A DNA stretch of 64,000 nt from CAWGMT01 sp963823675 (GTDB taxonomy: Bacteria > Planctomycetota > Planctomycetia > Isosphaerales > Isosphaeraceae): positions 744,001 through 808,000 of the forward strand of contig CAWGMT010000012.1 of the NCBI GenBank assembly GCA_963823675.1. The letters are read 5' to 3'. Position numbers and translations under genes: made by a program. The notes beneath the pieces are model-generated. The model was given only the letters and a program-made list of their open reading frames with translations, searched no databases and was not told the origin of the DNA. Positions 18,074-26,088 of the stretch are shown one piece after another. Within the stretch, counting starts at the first letter, position 1. Every line of letters begins with the position of its first letter.

Positions 18074-18517
18074 ATGCGGGAGAAATCACCGGCCCGCCCC
18101 CCTGCCCTTCAACGTTGTGGAGCCTCGCCATTGTTCCGCTTGATCCGTTACACATGGGCAGCGCCGACGACGCTTCTGGGCCTCACGGCCGGCGTGCTTG
18201 CGCTTTGCTCGGGCGGCAAGGTCCAAAAGAGACGAGGCGCGCTCGAATTCCACGGCGGCTTCGCGCGCTGGCTGGCCGAGCGGGGCGGCTTCGCCGCCAT
18301 GACCCTGGGACACGTGATCATCGGCCGCGACCCCTGGTCGCTCGACTTCTGCCGCGACCATGAACAGGCCCATGTCCGTCAAGTCGAGACCTGGGGCGTC
18401 GCCTTCATCCCCGCCTACCTGATCGCCAGTGTCTTGGCATGGGCACGGGGCGAGCATTACTATCGCGACAACTGGTTCGAGCGCGACGCCCGCCGGGCGT
18501 GCGGCGAAACCGACTGA
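18074..18517 (+). CDS. Small membrane protein with HEQAH motif
   Basis: 147 residues. There is a hydrophobic helix at about 28-48 (APTTLLGLTAGVLAL), then a conserved-looking block GFAAMTLGHVIIGRDP, then DHEQAHVRQVETWG with HEQAH at 96-100, a second hydrophobic stretch (FIPAYLIASVLAWA), and YYRDNWFERDARR at the end. HExxH is the zinc-binding signature of many metallopeptidases, and the wider pattern resembles uncharacterised planctomycete/cyanobacterial membrane proteins. A peptidase role is only a suggestion. A later start (TTG at about 18130, LFRLIRYTW) is possible. Confidence 0.65.
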   Translation: MREKSPARPPALQRCGASPLFRLIRYTWAAPTTLLGLTAGVLALCSGGKVQKRRGALEFHGGFARWLAERGGFAAMTLGHVIIGRDPWSLDFCRDHEQAHVRQVETWGVAFIPAYLIASVLAWARGEHYYRDNWFERDARRACGETD

Positions 18518-18554
18518 GGCGCCGCGCGAGAATAAGCTTGGCGACTTTATCATT

Positions 18555-18611
18555 GTGGTGCAGGCGTCCCGCCTGCATTCCCCGTGCCGGCAGGCGGGAC
18601 GCCTGCACCAC
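18555..18611. repeat. Perfect 22-bp inverted repeat (REP-like hairpin)
   Basis: The arms 18555-18576 (GTGGTGCAGGCGTCCC and on) and 18590-18611 are exact reverse complements around a 13-base loop. No T-run follows, so it is not an obvious intrinsic terminator. It lies between the HEQAH gene and the VIT gene. Confidence 0.95.
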
Positions 18612-18694
18612 GATTCTCAAAGTTATTTCTGCGCAGTCCCTGAGCCCCCTTGAACGCGCAATCCGCCGCGTGCCGGTCTGAGATCGATATCCCA

Positions 18695-19396
18695 ATGCAT
18701 GAGTCGCATCACGTCGAACGTCATTTCACCGCCAGCGAGCTGGTCCGAGACATCGTGATCGGCATGTCCGATGGCCTGACCGTCCCCTTCGCTCTGGCCG
18801 CCGGACTCTCGGGAACCAACGCCCCAACAGCCCTTGTCGTCACGGCAGGGCTGGCGGAGGTCGCGGCCGGTTCGATCGCAATGGGATTGGGCGGCTACCT
18901 GGCAGCCAGGAGCGACGCCGAGCATTACGCGAGTGAACGGAGCCGCGAGGAAACCGAGATCGTCAACTTGCCCGATCGCGAACGGGACGAGGTGGCCCAC
19001 GTCTTCCGCGAATACGGACTGACCGACCTCCAGATCGAGCCGATCCTGGCCGCCTTCGAGAACAACCATCCCGCGTGGGTCGACTTCATGATGAGATTCG
19101 AGCTGGGCCTCGAAGAGCCCGACCCGCGCCGCGCCTTGCGTAGCGCGCTCTCCATCGCCGGCGCCTACGTCGCCGGCGGGTTGATACCCCTTGCACCCTA
19201 CATGATCGCCGCCCGCACTCGGCCCGGCCTGCTCTGGTCGATCGTCGTGACCCTCGCGGCGCTTCTGGCCTTCGGCTACGTCAAGGGCCATTTCACGGGA
19301 ACCCGCCCCCTTCGATCGGCGTTGCATACAACGCTGATCGGCGGCCTGGCCGCCGGGGCCGCGTTCCTGATCGCGGGGATCTTCTCGTCCGGCTGA
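18695..19396 (+). CDS. VIT1/CCC1-family Fe/Mn transporter
   Basis: 233 residues from ATG 18695 (MHESHHVERH); a frame open from 18650 adds 15 residues without clear support. Features of the family are the N-terminal RDIVIGMSDGLTVPFALAAGL block, then AEVAAGSIAMGLGGYLAARSD, a cytoplasmic acidic/basic helical insert (about 75-150), and three C-terminal membrane helices (AYVAGGLIPLAPYMI; IVVTLAALLAFGYVKG; GGLAAGAAFLIAG). VIT/CCC1 proteins move Fe2+ or Mn2+ across membranes. The His-rich N-terminus (HESHHVERH) may bind metal. Confidence 0.9.
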   Translation: MHESHHVERHFTASELVRDIVIGMSDGLTVPFALAAGLSGTNAPTALVVTAGLAEVAAGSIAMGLGGYLAARSDAEHYASERSREETEIVNLPDRERDEVAHVFREYGLTDLQIEPILAAFENNHPAWVDFMMRFELGLEEPDPRRALRSALSIAGAYVAGGLIPLAPYMIAARTRPGLLWSIVVTLAALLAFGYVKGHFTGTRPLRSALHTTLIGGLAAGAAFLIAGIFSSG

Positions 19397-19400
19397 AATG

Positions 19401-20141
19401 TCAGTTGGAGATCAAGCTGCGAAGAACGCTTGGGGGCCTCGTACCAGGGACCACGACCCGGTCGCCGGGCATGATCTGGTAATTCGTGAGTGTGTCGCCG
19501 CGGTCCCTGATCCCGCACCAGTCGATTCTGTATACCTGGTCAGGCCCCCCCAGCGGATGTGGTCGGACCAGATAAGCTTTCTCGGGCAGGCTGTTGGATT
19601 TGAGCCCGGCCTGAACGATCGCATCCAGGACCAGTTCGTTACCCGTCACCTTGAAACGGCCCGGCGTATTCACCTCGCCGAGGACATAGTAATACTTGCT
19701 CTGACCGGTGGCGAGCCGCACCGACACCCTGTAGCTGGACGCGGCGCTCGGGTCGCGGCCACGCTCGAACGCATTCAACTGCGCAGCGATCCGCTCCTCG
19801 GCTTCCGCCAAGGTCATGCCGCTGACGAACACATCGCCCGCAAACCCCAGGTCGACCGCGCCATCGGCCCGGACGATGAACGTGGCCGTGGGCCAGTCGG
19901 GAAAGGCCGGCCTGACCGCAATCTCCAGCTCATCGGGAGCTTCGATCACGTAAGAGGGGAGGACAACCTTCCGGAGCTCGGCGGCTTGGTGAGCATCGAT
20001 CGTGCCGTATTGAGGGATCTTGCTGGCTTCATGGTCCCTGGAAAACGCGCGACAGCCCGACATCGCGGCCACCGCGACAGACGCTGACAGCAGCAACGGA
20101 CGTCGAGAGCAGGATAGCATCCGTGCAACCGTCGACCACAT
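19401..20141 (-). CDS. Polysaccharide export lipoprotein (Wza/Poly_export type)
   Basis: 246 residues with an N-terminal signal ending in a lipobox (AAMSGC, Cys about residue 29), so probably an outer-membrane lipoprotein. The first domain YVIEAPDELEIAVRPAF, followed by ADGAVDLGFAGDVFVSGMTLAEAEERIA, is the polysaccharide export domain. SLBB-like parts follow: YYVLGEVNTPGRFKV and NYQIMPGDRVVVPG. Such proteins form the outer-membrane channel for exopolysaccharide. A strong sigma70-like promoter lies upstream (20237-20265). Usual partners (tyrosine kinase, flippase) are not visible. Confidence 0.9.
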   Translation of the reverse strand: MWSTVARMLSCSRRPLLLSASVAVAAMSGCRAFSRDHEASKIPQYGTIDAHQAAELRKVVLPSYVIEAPDELEIAVRPAFPDWPTATFIVRADGAVDLGFAGDVFVSGMTLAEAEERIAAQLNAFERGRDPSAASSYRVSVRLATGQSKYYYVLGEVNTPGRFKVTGNELVLDAIVQAGLKSNSLPEKAYLVRPHPLGGPDQVYRIDWCGIRDRGDTLTNYQIMPGDRVVVPGTRPPSVLRSLISN

Positions 20142-20236
20142 GCCACTCAGTTCCCCAATTTATCTGGGCGCAATCGTGCATCCAAATCATCCCATGTTGC
20201 CAGCGCATGAAGTAACTTCGACTACCGCTCATCAAC

Positions 20237-20265
20237 TCTATATTCGATAAACGCCGAATTGTCAA
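20237..20265 (-). promoter_or_regulatory. Sigma70-like promoter for the polysaccharide export gene
   Basis: On the minus strand a perfect -35 box TTGACA (20260-20265) is followed after 17 bases by TATAGA (20237-20242), in an AT-rich stretch that stands out from the GC-rich surroundings. It points at the polysaccharide export gene about 95 bases downstream. The rest of the 350-base gap 20142-20491 holds no gene that I can support. Confidence 0.65.
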
Positions 20266-20512
20266 TTTAAACAGCGCTGCTTGAGTGATTTCCGTCACTT
20301 TCGTTGACCCTACCGTGCGAAATCGTTGCGGCCCATAAAGTTCGACAGAATCGATCGAGTCTCTCGATCCCAACTCGCGATTGACCAGATTCCGGCGAGA
20401 GGATAGCTTGCTACCGTCACGTGAACTGCCCGCTTCACCTGGCCAGTCAATTCCGGCAACTGCGCGATTTCCGAGCAATCCGTCGTGGGTGATGGAAGTG
20501 CACGAGGCCGTC

Positions 20513-20767
20513 ATGGATGAGATTACCGAAGTCGTTCACCATTTCATTCTCAAGGAGTTTCTTCCGGGCGAGGAACCGGGGGAGCTTACGGATCGAACGC
20601 CGCTAATCACCGGCGGTATTCTCGACTCGATCAGTACGCTCAAGCTGGTTTTTTTCCTGGAAGAGCACTTCGGGATCACCGTTGAGGCGTATGAGGCGGG
20701 CGTCGACCATCTTGACTCGATCCGTCAGATCTCCGAGATGGTACGGAGCAAGCAAGCAGCCGCGTAA
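20513..20767 (+). CDS. Acyl carrier protein
   Basis: 84 residues from ATG 20513 (MDEITEVVHH); CGAGG lies about 6 bases upstream. ATG 20492 would add seven residues and cannot be excluded. The fold pattern is that of ACPs: helix 1 (EVVHHFILKEFLPG), DRTPLITGGILDSISTLKLV with the predicted phosphopantetheine serine at Ser39 (motif DSI instead of DSL), then FFLEEHFGITV and a final helix (DSIRQISEMVRS). It would carry acyl or aminoacyl groups as a thioester. It faces the GH3-like ligase operon across a repeat-rich gap, suggesting a shared pathway. Confidence 0.9.
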   Translation: MDEITEVVHHFILKEFLPGEEPGELTDRTPLITGGILDSISTLKLVFFLEEHFGITVEAYEAGVDHLDSIRQISEMVRSKQAAA

Positions 20768-20787
20768 GCGGCTGCTTCGTCCTTTGT

Positions 20788-21236
20788 CATTTGTCCTTTG
20801 TCCTTTGTCGTGTTAACTCGCCTCTTGTTCGCTTCGCGCGTGTCATTGCTCAGGAATCGGGAATAGCAACCGACAACGGACAACGCATAACGGGCATGGT
20901 TCAATTACGGATCAAGCGCTTGAGCTGTCGCATTCCATGGCGGAGAAACTCGTTCCCACGCTCTGCGTGGGAATGCCGTCTTCGACGCTCCGCGTCGCCC
21001 CGGCAGAGGGCCGCAGAGCGGCCAGGGAGGCATTCCCACGCAGAGCGTGGGAACGAGTCACCCGATTTTCCCTGCTACATTATCGAAAATCCGGTCAAAT
21101 AGCGCAACACCAAAACTTGCGCTTCGGGCTAGCTTGGTCGCCGGGTCGAGCGCGCAAAGCATTACCCAAACAGCCGCATGCTTGAACCGTGCCCGCACAA
21201 CGGACAAAGGACCAAGGACCAAGGACAAAGGACCAC
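20788..21236. repeat. Nested inverted-repeat region
   Basis: No gene is supported in 20771-21236. At the outside, short direct repeats of CCTTTGTC (20788-20811) face complementary GGACAAAGGACCAAGGACC repeats (21196-21236). Inside lies a perfect 30-bp inverted repeat: left arm 20948-20977 (ACTCGTTCCCACGCTCTGCG and on), right arm 21029-21058, separated by 51 bases with smaller palindromes (CGACGCTCCGCGTCG). Each arm is itself palindromic (CCCACGC/GCGTGGG). Confidence 0.9.
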
Positions 21237-22820
21237 TCACACTTCAGCCGAAACCTGGCCGGTCTGGCGGAGAAATGACACCAGCTCCCGAGTGAGCGAC
21301 CCGGCGTTGTCCATCCTCGGGACCTTGTTCTGACCTCCGAGCTTGCCGCGGCTGCGCATCCAGTTCTCGAAGCTGCCGCGTCTCGCCACGATGACGGCGG
21401 GAAGCGGCAGACAGACGTCACCGGAGCGATGTGCCAGATAGTCTGCGTTCCGGCCGGAAAGGTCGGCGTCGAGGGCGTCGCGGAACCGGTCGAGCCGGTC
21501 CGGTTCCCGGGCGAATTCCACAACGTACTGATGATGCCCCAGCGTTCCCGCGAAGACCGGCCCCACGTGCCAGTCGCGCACGAAAGCCCCGGTCTCGGTC
21601 GCGGCCCGCGCAATCGCCCCCTCCACTTCTTCATTGATCAGATGCTCGCCAAAGGCGGAAAGCGTGTACTTGGTCCGGCCCGTGAAGCAGAAGAGCGGCG
21701 GGTCGAGCGATTCGAACCGGACCGTGTCGCCGATCACGTGCGCCCACATACCGGCGCACGTCGAAACGACGATGGCGTAGTTCACCCCCTTCTGGAGGGT
21801 CCCCAGCCAGTGCCGGGTCGGCCGAGCCAGTTCGAGCTCTTCCAGCGGTACGAATTCGTAGAACAGGCCATGATCAAACACCAGCCGCAAGAGACCGGTC
21901 TCGAAATCGCCGAAGGCGATGAAGCCCTCGGAGCAGGGATAGGTCTCCTGAAGCCGGATCTTGGGCGAGCCAAGGATCGAGCGGAACGCCTCCCGATAAG
22001 GGTCGAACTTGACGCCACCGTGGACGACGAGCTCGAGTCTGGGCCAGACCTCGGCCACGGTCGATTTGCCGCTTCTTTCCAGCACGCGCTCGAAGAGCAA
22101 CAAGAGCCAGCTCGGCACCCCGCCGACCAGCGTGATCGTCTCCCTTACGCTCGCGCCGGCCAGCCCGGCCAGCTTGCGATCCCAGTCGGAATCAAGGGCA
22201 AGCTCAAGCGGAGGGAACGTGTAAGGCAACAGCAGAGGAGAGAGCGCCACGGCCGCGATGCCGCTCAAATCGCCCTGGCGCACCGTGGGAGCCGGCTGGT
22301 CGAGCGCGGTCGATCCGCCCAGAAAGAACATCCGGCCCGCAAAGAGCCGGGAATCGGGCGTGCCGCGCAGATGAAACGCGATCATGGTCTGGGCCGCCCT
22401 GCGATTGGCTGCCACCATCTCCGCGGTGACCGGAATGTATTTCGTCGTCCCCAGCGTGGTGCCGCTGGTCAGCGCCAGGAAGGGTACCCGGCCCGGCCAG
22501 GTCAGGTCCTTGTAGGTCGGATACGCAGCGCGAAAATACGCGTCCCACATCGCTTCGTAGGTTCGGATCGGGACCTGCCGCTGAAAGTCGGCGATCGATC
22601 GAATCCGCTCGAACTGGTGGTCGCGGCCGAACCGGGTCCGGCGTGCTTTACGCACCAGAGCGTTCAAAACCCTCTCCTGGTCAGAGACGGGGTTTGCGTG
22701 CGAAAGCTGCGCTGTCCGAAGCCGCGCATGGAGGTGGAACCCAAGGTTGACGACGGACCGAACCGGCGGAGATCCGAGGAGCCCCAGCCAGCCCAGATTC
22801 AGGTCGGATCGCGCGGCCAT
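21237..22820 (-). CDS. GH3-family acyl-acid amido synthetase-like protein
   Basis: 527 residues, close to the usual GH3 size. ATG 22820 lies six bases from the stop of the methyltransferase gene. The N-terminal part has ATP-binding motif 1 FLALTSGTTLGTTKYIP; motif-2-like LQETYPCSEGFIAF is where GH3 proteins have YxxSE; and FCFTGRTKYTLSAFGEHL lies at the start of the C-terminal lid. GH3 enzymes adenylate a carboxylic acid and transfer it to an amine, usually an amino acid. Bacterial members are poorly characterised. As last gene of a hydrolase-methyltransferase-GH3 unit near an ACP gene, a role in a specialised lipid or conjugate is plausible. Confidence 0.85.
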   Translation of the reverse strand: MAARSDLNLGWLGLLGSPPVRSVVNLGFHLHARLRTAQLSHANPVSDQERVLNALVRKARRTRFGRDHQFERIRSIADFQRQVPIRTYEAMWDAYFRAAYPTYKDLTWPGRVPFLALTSGTTLGTTKYIPVTAEMVAANRRAAQTMIAFHLRGTPDSRLFAGRMFFLGGSTALDQPAPTVRQGDLSGIAAVALSPLLLPYTFPPLELALDSDWDRKLAGLAGASVRETITLVGGVPSWLLLLFERVLERSGKSTVAEVWPRLELVVHGGVKFDPYREAFRSILGSPKIRLQETYPCSEGFIAFGDFETGLLRLVFDHGLFYEFVPLEELELARPTRHWLGTLQKGVNYAIVVSTCAGMWAHVIGDTVRFESLDPPLFCFTGRTKYTLSAFGEHLINEEVEGAIARAATETGAFVRDWHVGPVFAGTLGHHQYVVEFAREPDRLDRFRDALDADLSGRNADYLAHRSGDVCLPLPAVIVARRGSFENWMRSRGKLGGQNKVPRMDNAGSLTRELVSFLRQTGQVSAEV

Positions 22821-22826
22821 CGGTGC

Positions 22827-23404
22827 TCAGGGAATCGCCTTGACGCCTCGGCAGAAATACGCCCCGCTCGGGGGCACGTTGCGAGGCTCGAACACGAAGC
22901 GAACCTCGTCGAAGAACTTGCGGTACAAACCCCGATACAGCCAGGGGATCTCCGTGATCTGATTGTAAGTCCCATCGTTTTTCAGCACCGATCGAACCGC
23001 TCGAAACAGATCGATTTGCAAGCCGCGCGGAAACGAAGGAACCGGCAGCCCCGAGATCACGTGATCCACCACCGCGACCTCCCGGTCGGCCAGGATCGAA
23101 CCGAGTTCACGAACGTCCCCCAGGACGATGTCGAAGTTGGCGCGGCTCTCGAAACGCTCTTCGAGCAACCGCGCGAAATCGCGGTCGCGCTCGATCACGA
23201 CGACGCGGCAATCAGGCCGGGCAAGCTCGGCGATCACGCGAGTGATCGGGCCCGTCCCCGCGCCCAATTCGACGAGAGTGTTGACGCGCGCCCAATCGAT
23301 ATTGGCCAGCGTGGTTCGCGACAGCCAGCGGCTGCTGGCGCAACGCTCGCAATTCGGGTGCCCTGCGTGAGAAACTTGCCCAAAAAAAGCGCAAAATCGT
23401 TCAT
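22827..23404 (-). CDS. SAM-dependent methyltransferase, phospholipid N-methyltransferase-like (frameshift)
   Basis: About 192 residues when one missing base near 23336 is allowed for: ATG 23404 begins MNDFALFLGKFLTQGTRIASVAP, then the frame resumes at SRWLSRTTLANIDW. The SAM-binding motif I is VELGAGTGPITRVI, followed by VVVIERDRDFARLLEERF and DIVLGDVREL. VDHVISGLPVPSFP with QITEIPWLYRGLYRKFF is typical of phospholipid N-methyltransferase/rRNA dimethylase-like proteins (PmtA group). It starts 4 bases after the hydrolase stop and ends 6 bases before GH3, so the three are almost certainly co-transcribed. Confidence 0.8.
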
Positions 23405-23408
23405 TGCA

Positions 23409-24305
23409 TCAGTCGAAGAAGCGGCCTGGTCCCGCCAGCAGAGGAACTGGACGCTTGGGCGGCACAGTTGGCTGGAACAGGAAACGGTTGGGATCGAGGG
23501 CCGGCGGAATCGTCTTGAGCTTGTCCCGTACGAAGCTCGCGATCAATCGATTGACCAGCCCGGCCTTTTCGATCTGGGGCGCGTGCCCGCATTTCGGAAT
23601 GACGACCTGGGTCGCCCGCAGAATCTGGTCGGCAGCGTGAATCGCGCCCCGCACGTCGGAAAGAACCCGGTCGTTGGCACCCCAGATCACAAGGGTCGGT
23701 TGGGGCACCATAGGTAAGAGCTCCGCGACGGAATGACCCACCGTGCCGCGCAGCGTTCGGACAACGCCTTTTTTCCACTTCCGATCCTGAAACTTGCGCT
23801 CGAACGCGCGCACCAGATCCTCGCTGGCGAAATGGTCGCGGTAAAATGCCGACTTGACCACGGCGGCGTAGTTGCTCCTGCTGATTCCCTCGATCATGGG
23901 CAGGTTCTCATCCCCGTGAAAACCCGACGGGCAGATCAGCACCAGCTTGGAGACCTTCTCCGGATACGCCGTCGCATACGTGAGTGCCACCTGACAGCCC
24001 AGGCTCGATCCCACGAGATGATAGGGCGGCCGTTGCACGTAGTCGTCGAGGAAGTGCGCGAGCCGCCTGGTCAGATAATCGACCGTCACCTCACCGCCGG
24101 AGTCGATCCAGCGATGCAGCGCCTCGCCGTCGTAAACCAGGAGCTCGGGTACTTTGACGTCGAAATGCCGGGAAAGATAGACGCGATTGCCGAACCAGCT
24201 CTCCGACTGCTCGGCCAGGCCGTTGATGAGCACCAGCGGCAGCCGGCGCTTGTACGCGTTGAGCAGCGGCGGAAGCTCGAACCACTTTCTCATGTTGGGT
24301 GTCAC
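23409..24305 (-). CDS. Alpha/beta hydrolase
   Basis: 298 residues from GTG 24305 (read MTPNMRKWFELPP), which has GGAGG 9 bases upstream; longer (TTG 24365) and shorter (ATG 24293) starts lack such a site. The nucleophile elbow is HLVGSSLGCQVAL (Ser in GSSLG), the acid is likely Asp in WGANDRVLSD, and the histidine is in PKCGHAPQIEKA. The oxyanion region is LVLINGLAEQSESWF. This is a soluble esterase, thioesterase or lipase-type enzyme of the carboxylesterase-like alpha/beta group. It is the first gene of the unit with methyltransferase and GH3-like ligase. Confidence 0.9.
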   Translation of the reverse strand: MTPNMRKWFELPPLLNAYKRRLPLVLINGLAEQSESWFGNRVYLSRHFDVKVPELLVYDGEALHRWIDSGGEVTVDYLTRRLAHFLDDYVQRPPYHLVGSSLGCQVALTYATAYPEKVSKLVLICPSGFHGDENLPMIEGISRSNYAAVVKSAFYRDHFASEDLVRAFERKFQDRKWKKGVVRTLRGTVGHSVAELLPMVPQPTLVIWGANDRVLSDVRGAIHAADQILRATQVVIPKCGHAPQIEKAGLVNRLIASFVRDKLKTIPPALDPNRFLFQPTVPPKRPVPLLAGPGRFFD

Positions 24306-24631
24306 GAGTGCCGACCTCCATTCCGGAATCGCCTGGCTGGCGCCACAGCCCAGACCATCCGTCAAGGCCGGCGGCCAGGCGATTCAAGCTCGATCAGATC
24401 GTCCAACCAGCCGCCATCCTAACATTGCAGCCTCGAGTGGCCAACCAGTCCGTTTGAATCTTCATTCCACTTTCACATCCAGTCAACCCACGGGAACCGG
24501 CGGACGGTAACACGGGCAGGATCGAGTGTCTGTAGGATGGCTTGGGAACCCGTCATACGGTGAAATCGACGGCCCGTTCGGCATGGGTGGCCAATATCCG
24601 GGCAGCATCGAGTGAATTGCACCAAGATTCG

Positions 24632-24799
24632 GGTCAACATTGGATCGTCAACCTTGTCGATAAACAGGTCGAGGTCTGTACCGACCCGGTCGGTGCCATG
24701 TACACCAATCGAACGGTCTTCACACCCGGTCACGAGGTTCCTGTCGTGATCGATGGTAGGTTGGTCGGTCGGATCGCAGTCTCAGAGGTCTTGCCGTGA
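24632..24799 (+). pseudogene. C-terminal remnant of a Uma2-family gene
   Basis: The frame encodes HWIVNLVDKQVEVCTDPVG, then VFTPGHEVPVVIDGR and IAVSEVLP, which is the C-terminal third of a Uma2 (DUF820, restriction-endonuclease-like) protein. Compare DYWIVNLAERQLEI in the complete copy at 31716-32336. The upstream core with the nuclease-like acidic and lysine residues is absent. It is a truncated leftover. Confidence 0.75.
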
Positions 24800-24951
24800 G
24801 TCCATCCTCCGGCGGGAAGTGGCCGAGGTCGTCTCGACGACGGCGAGGCGGAGTGAATTTAAGAGTCGGGCCAATCAGCCGTCGAGGCCGAAGTTTGATC
24901 TGCATATCCCTTGCTCATTCGCTTTGAATCCGGCGCCGAAAAGAAAGGCGA

Positions 24952-25403
24952 TCATCGCGCCGCCCGTTGGCTGGGCCCGCAACGGGGACCTCGCGGCAGA
25001 AAGGCTGCGGGCGCGATGCCGAATAACTTGGCGAGCTTGAGGATCTGCCCCTTGGTCAGCGAGCGCGCACGGTCAGGACGGCCGAGATGGTGGACTGCGC
25101 CATTCCGACTGACTTCGCCAACTGCATCTGGCTCAAGCGGTTGGACCGCATCAGCTCGCGAAGCACATCGGCCTCGGAGACATCCGGCATCGGAACATGC
25201 TCATCCTCATAGGCGGCAACCAAGTCGGTCAAGACGTCCAGGTACTCCCGGGTCCCAACATCGCGCTCCTGCCGCAACAACTCGCTGAGCAGCTCGAGGG
25301 CAGCATCCAAGTGGGCATCATCCCGAATATGGATGAGCGGGAATCTTTTCACGAGCTTCAAGTAGGTGTCCGGCACCCTATGCACGGTTGATTTGACTGC
25401 CAT
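24952..25403 (-). CDS. HigA-like antitoxin, XRE-type DNA-binding (one-base frameshift)
   Basis: ATG 25403 has a strong ribosome site (AAGGAGGTG). The first 115 residues are an N-terminal helical domain (HLDAALELLSELLRQ) and a helix-turn-helix (LSQMQLAKSVGMAQSTISAVL), the layout of COG5499-type HigA antitoxins. A missing base near 25070 hides the end; the other frame continues RSLTKGQILKLAKLFGIAPAAFLPR, which is the normal family C-terminus, and stops at 24952. No toxin gene could be recognised on either side, so it looks orphaned. Confidence 0.75.
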
Positions 25404-26088
25404 TGTTCACCTCCTTCTCGTCCACCGACGAGGCGTTGTGGCCGTCGCCGCCGGCGACTTCTTCAGTCCCGGCGGCCGCGGGGGTGGTGGCTCGTGGCAG
25501 CCGCCGCCGAAGGTGTGATTTGGCGATGACCCACACTTTTTGGTACCAAGCGACCTTCAGCGCCGACCAGAGCCAAGGTAACCGCGAAGGTCCGATCGGT
25601 CAAGAGATCGTATCGCAGATTGCGATAGACGATCTCTTCGACCGCTTCCTTGCGGCCAGTCGGCAGCGACTCATATTGGTTTTTGCTTAGCGTGGAATGG
25701 AGAATTGCCTGCCGCGTGGTCGGAACTCGGGACCGCGACGACATGCTGAGGGTTGCATGAACGGGGGGCACGCGGGAAACCTGGGCTCCAAGAAGTGCGC
25801 GGTTCCGCCGATGCGTGGATACGCACCGAATCGGCCCGTAGTCGAAGCCGGCGTTGCGCTGGTTCTTGGAGCATCGACTCCGGAGACCTTGCTTCTCAAT
25901 TGCACCTCCGGGTGGTAGCATCGCACGATGCACCTGGATCGTGAGCCTCGCGACGGACCGACTCGGAGCGAATGCAGACCGGCGATAGAATCGCGAATCG
26001 CGTATGCCAGAAGACCGGCAACGATTTCGTTTGACTTCATTTCTGACGTGAATCACCGGAAGTGACTCGTTGCAGATGGAGTTTACCG
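25404..26088. other. Gap without a supported gene
   Basis: 685 bases upstream of the HigA-like gene and of the zinc-ribbon gene. Frames are open on both strands, but none has a family motif, ribosome site or convincing length. A partner toxin was looked for here and not found. Confidence 0.5.

Noticed and set aside
21429..23717. 762-codon plus-strand frame
   Set aside because: It runs across three minus-strand genes with clear motifs and has no motif of its own; an effect of high G+C.
25463..26056. Possible HigB toxin partner
   Set aside because: No HigB motif could be followed in any frame, even allowing for an indel.
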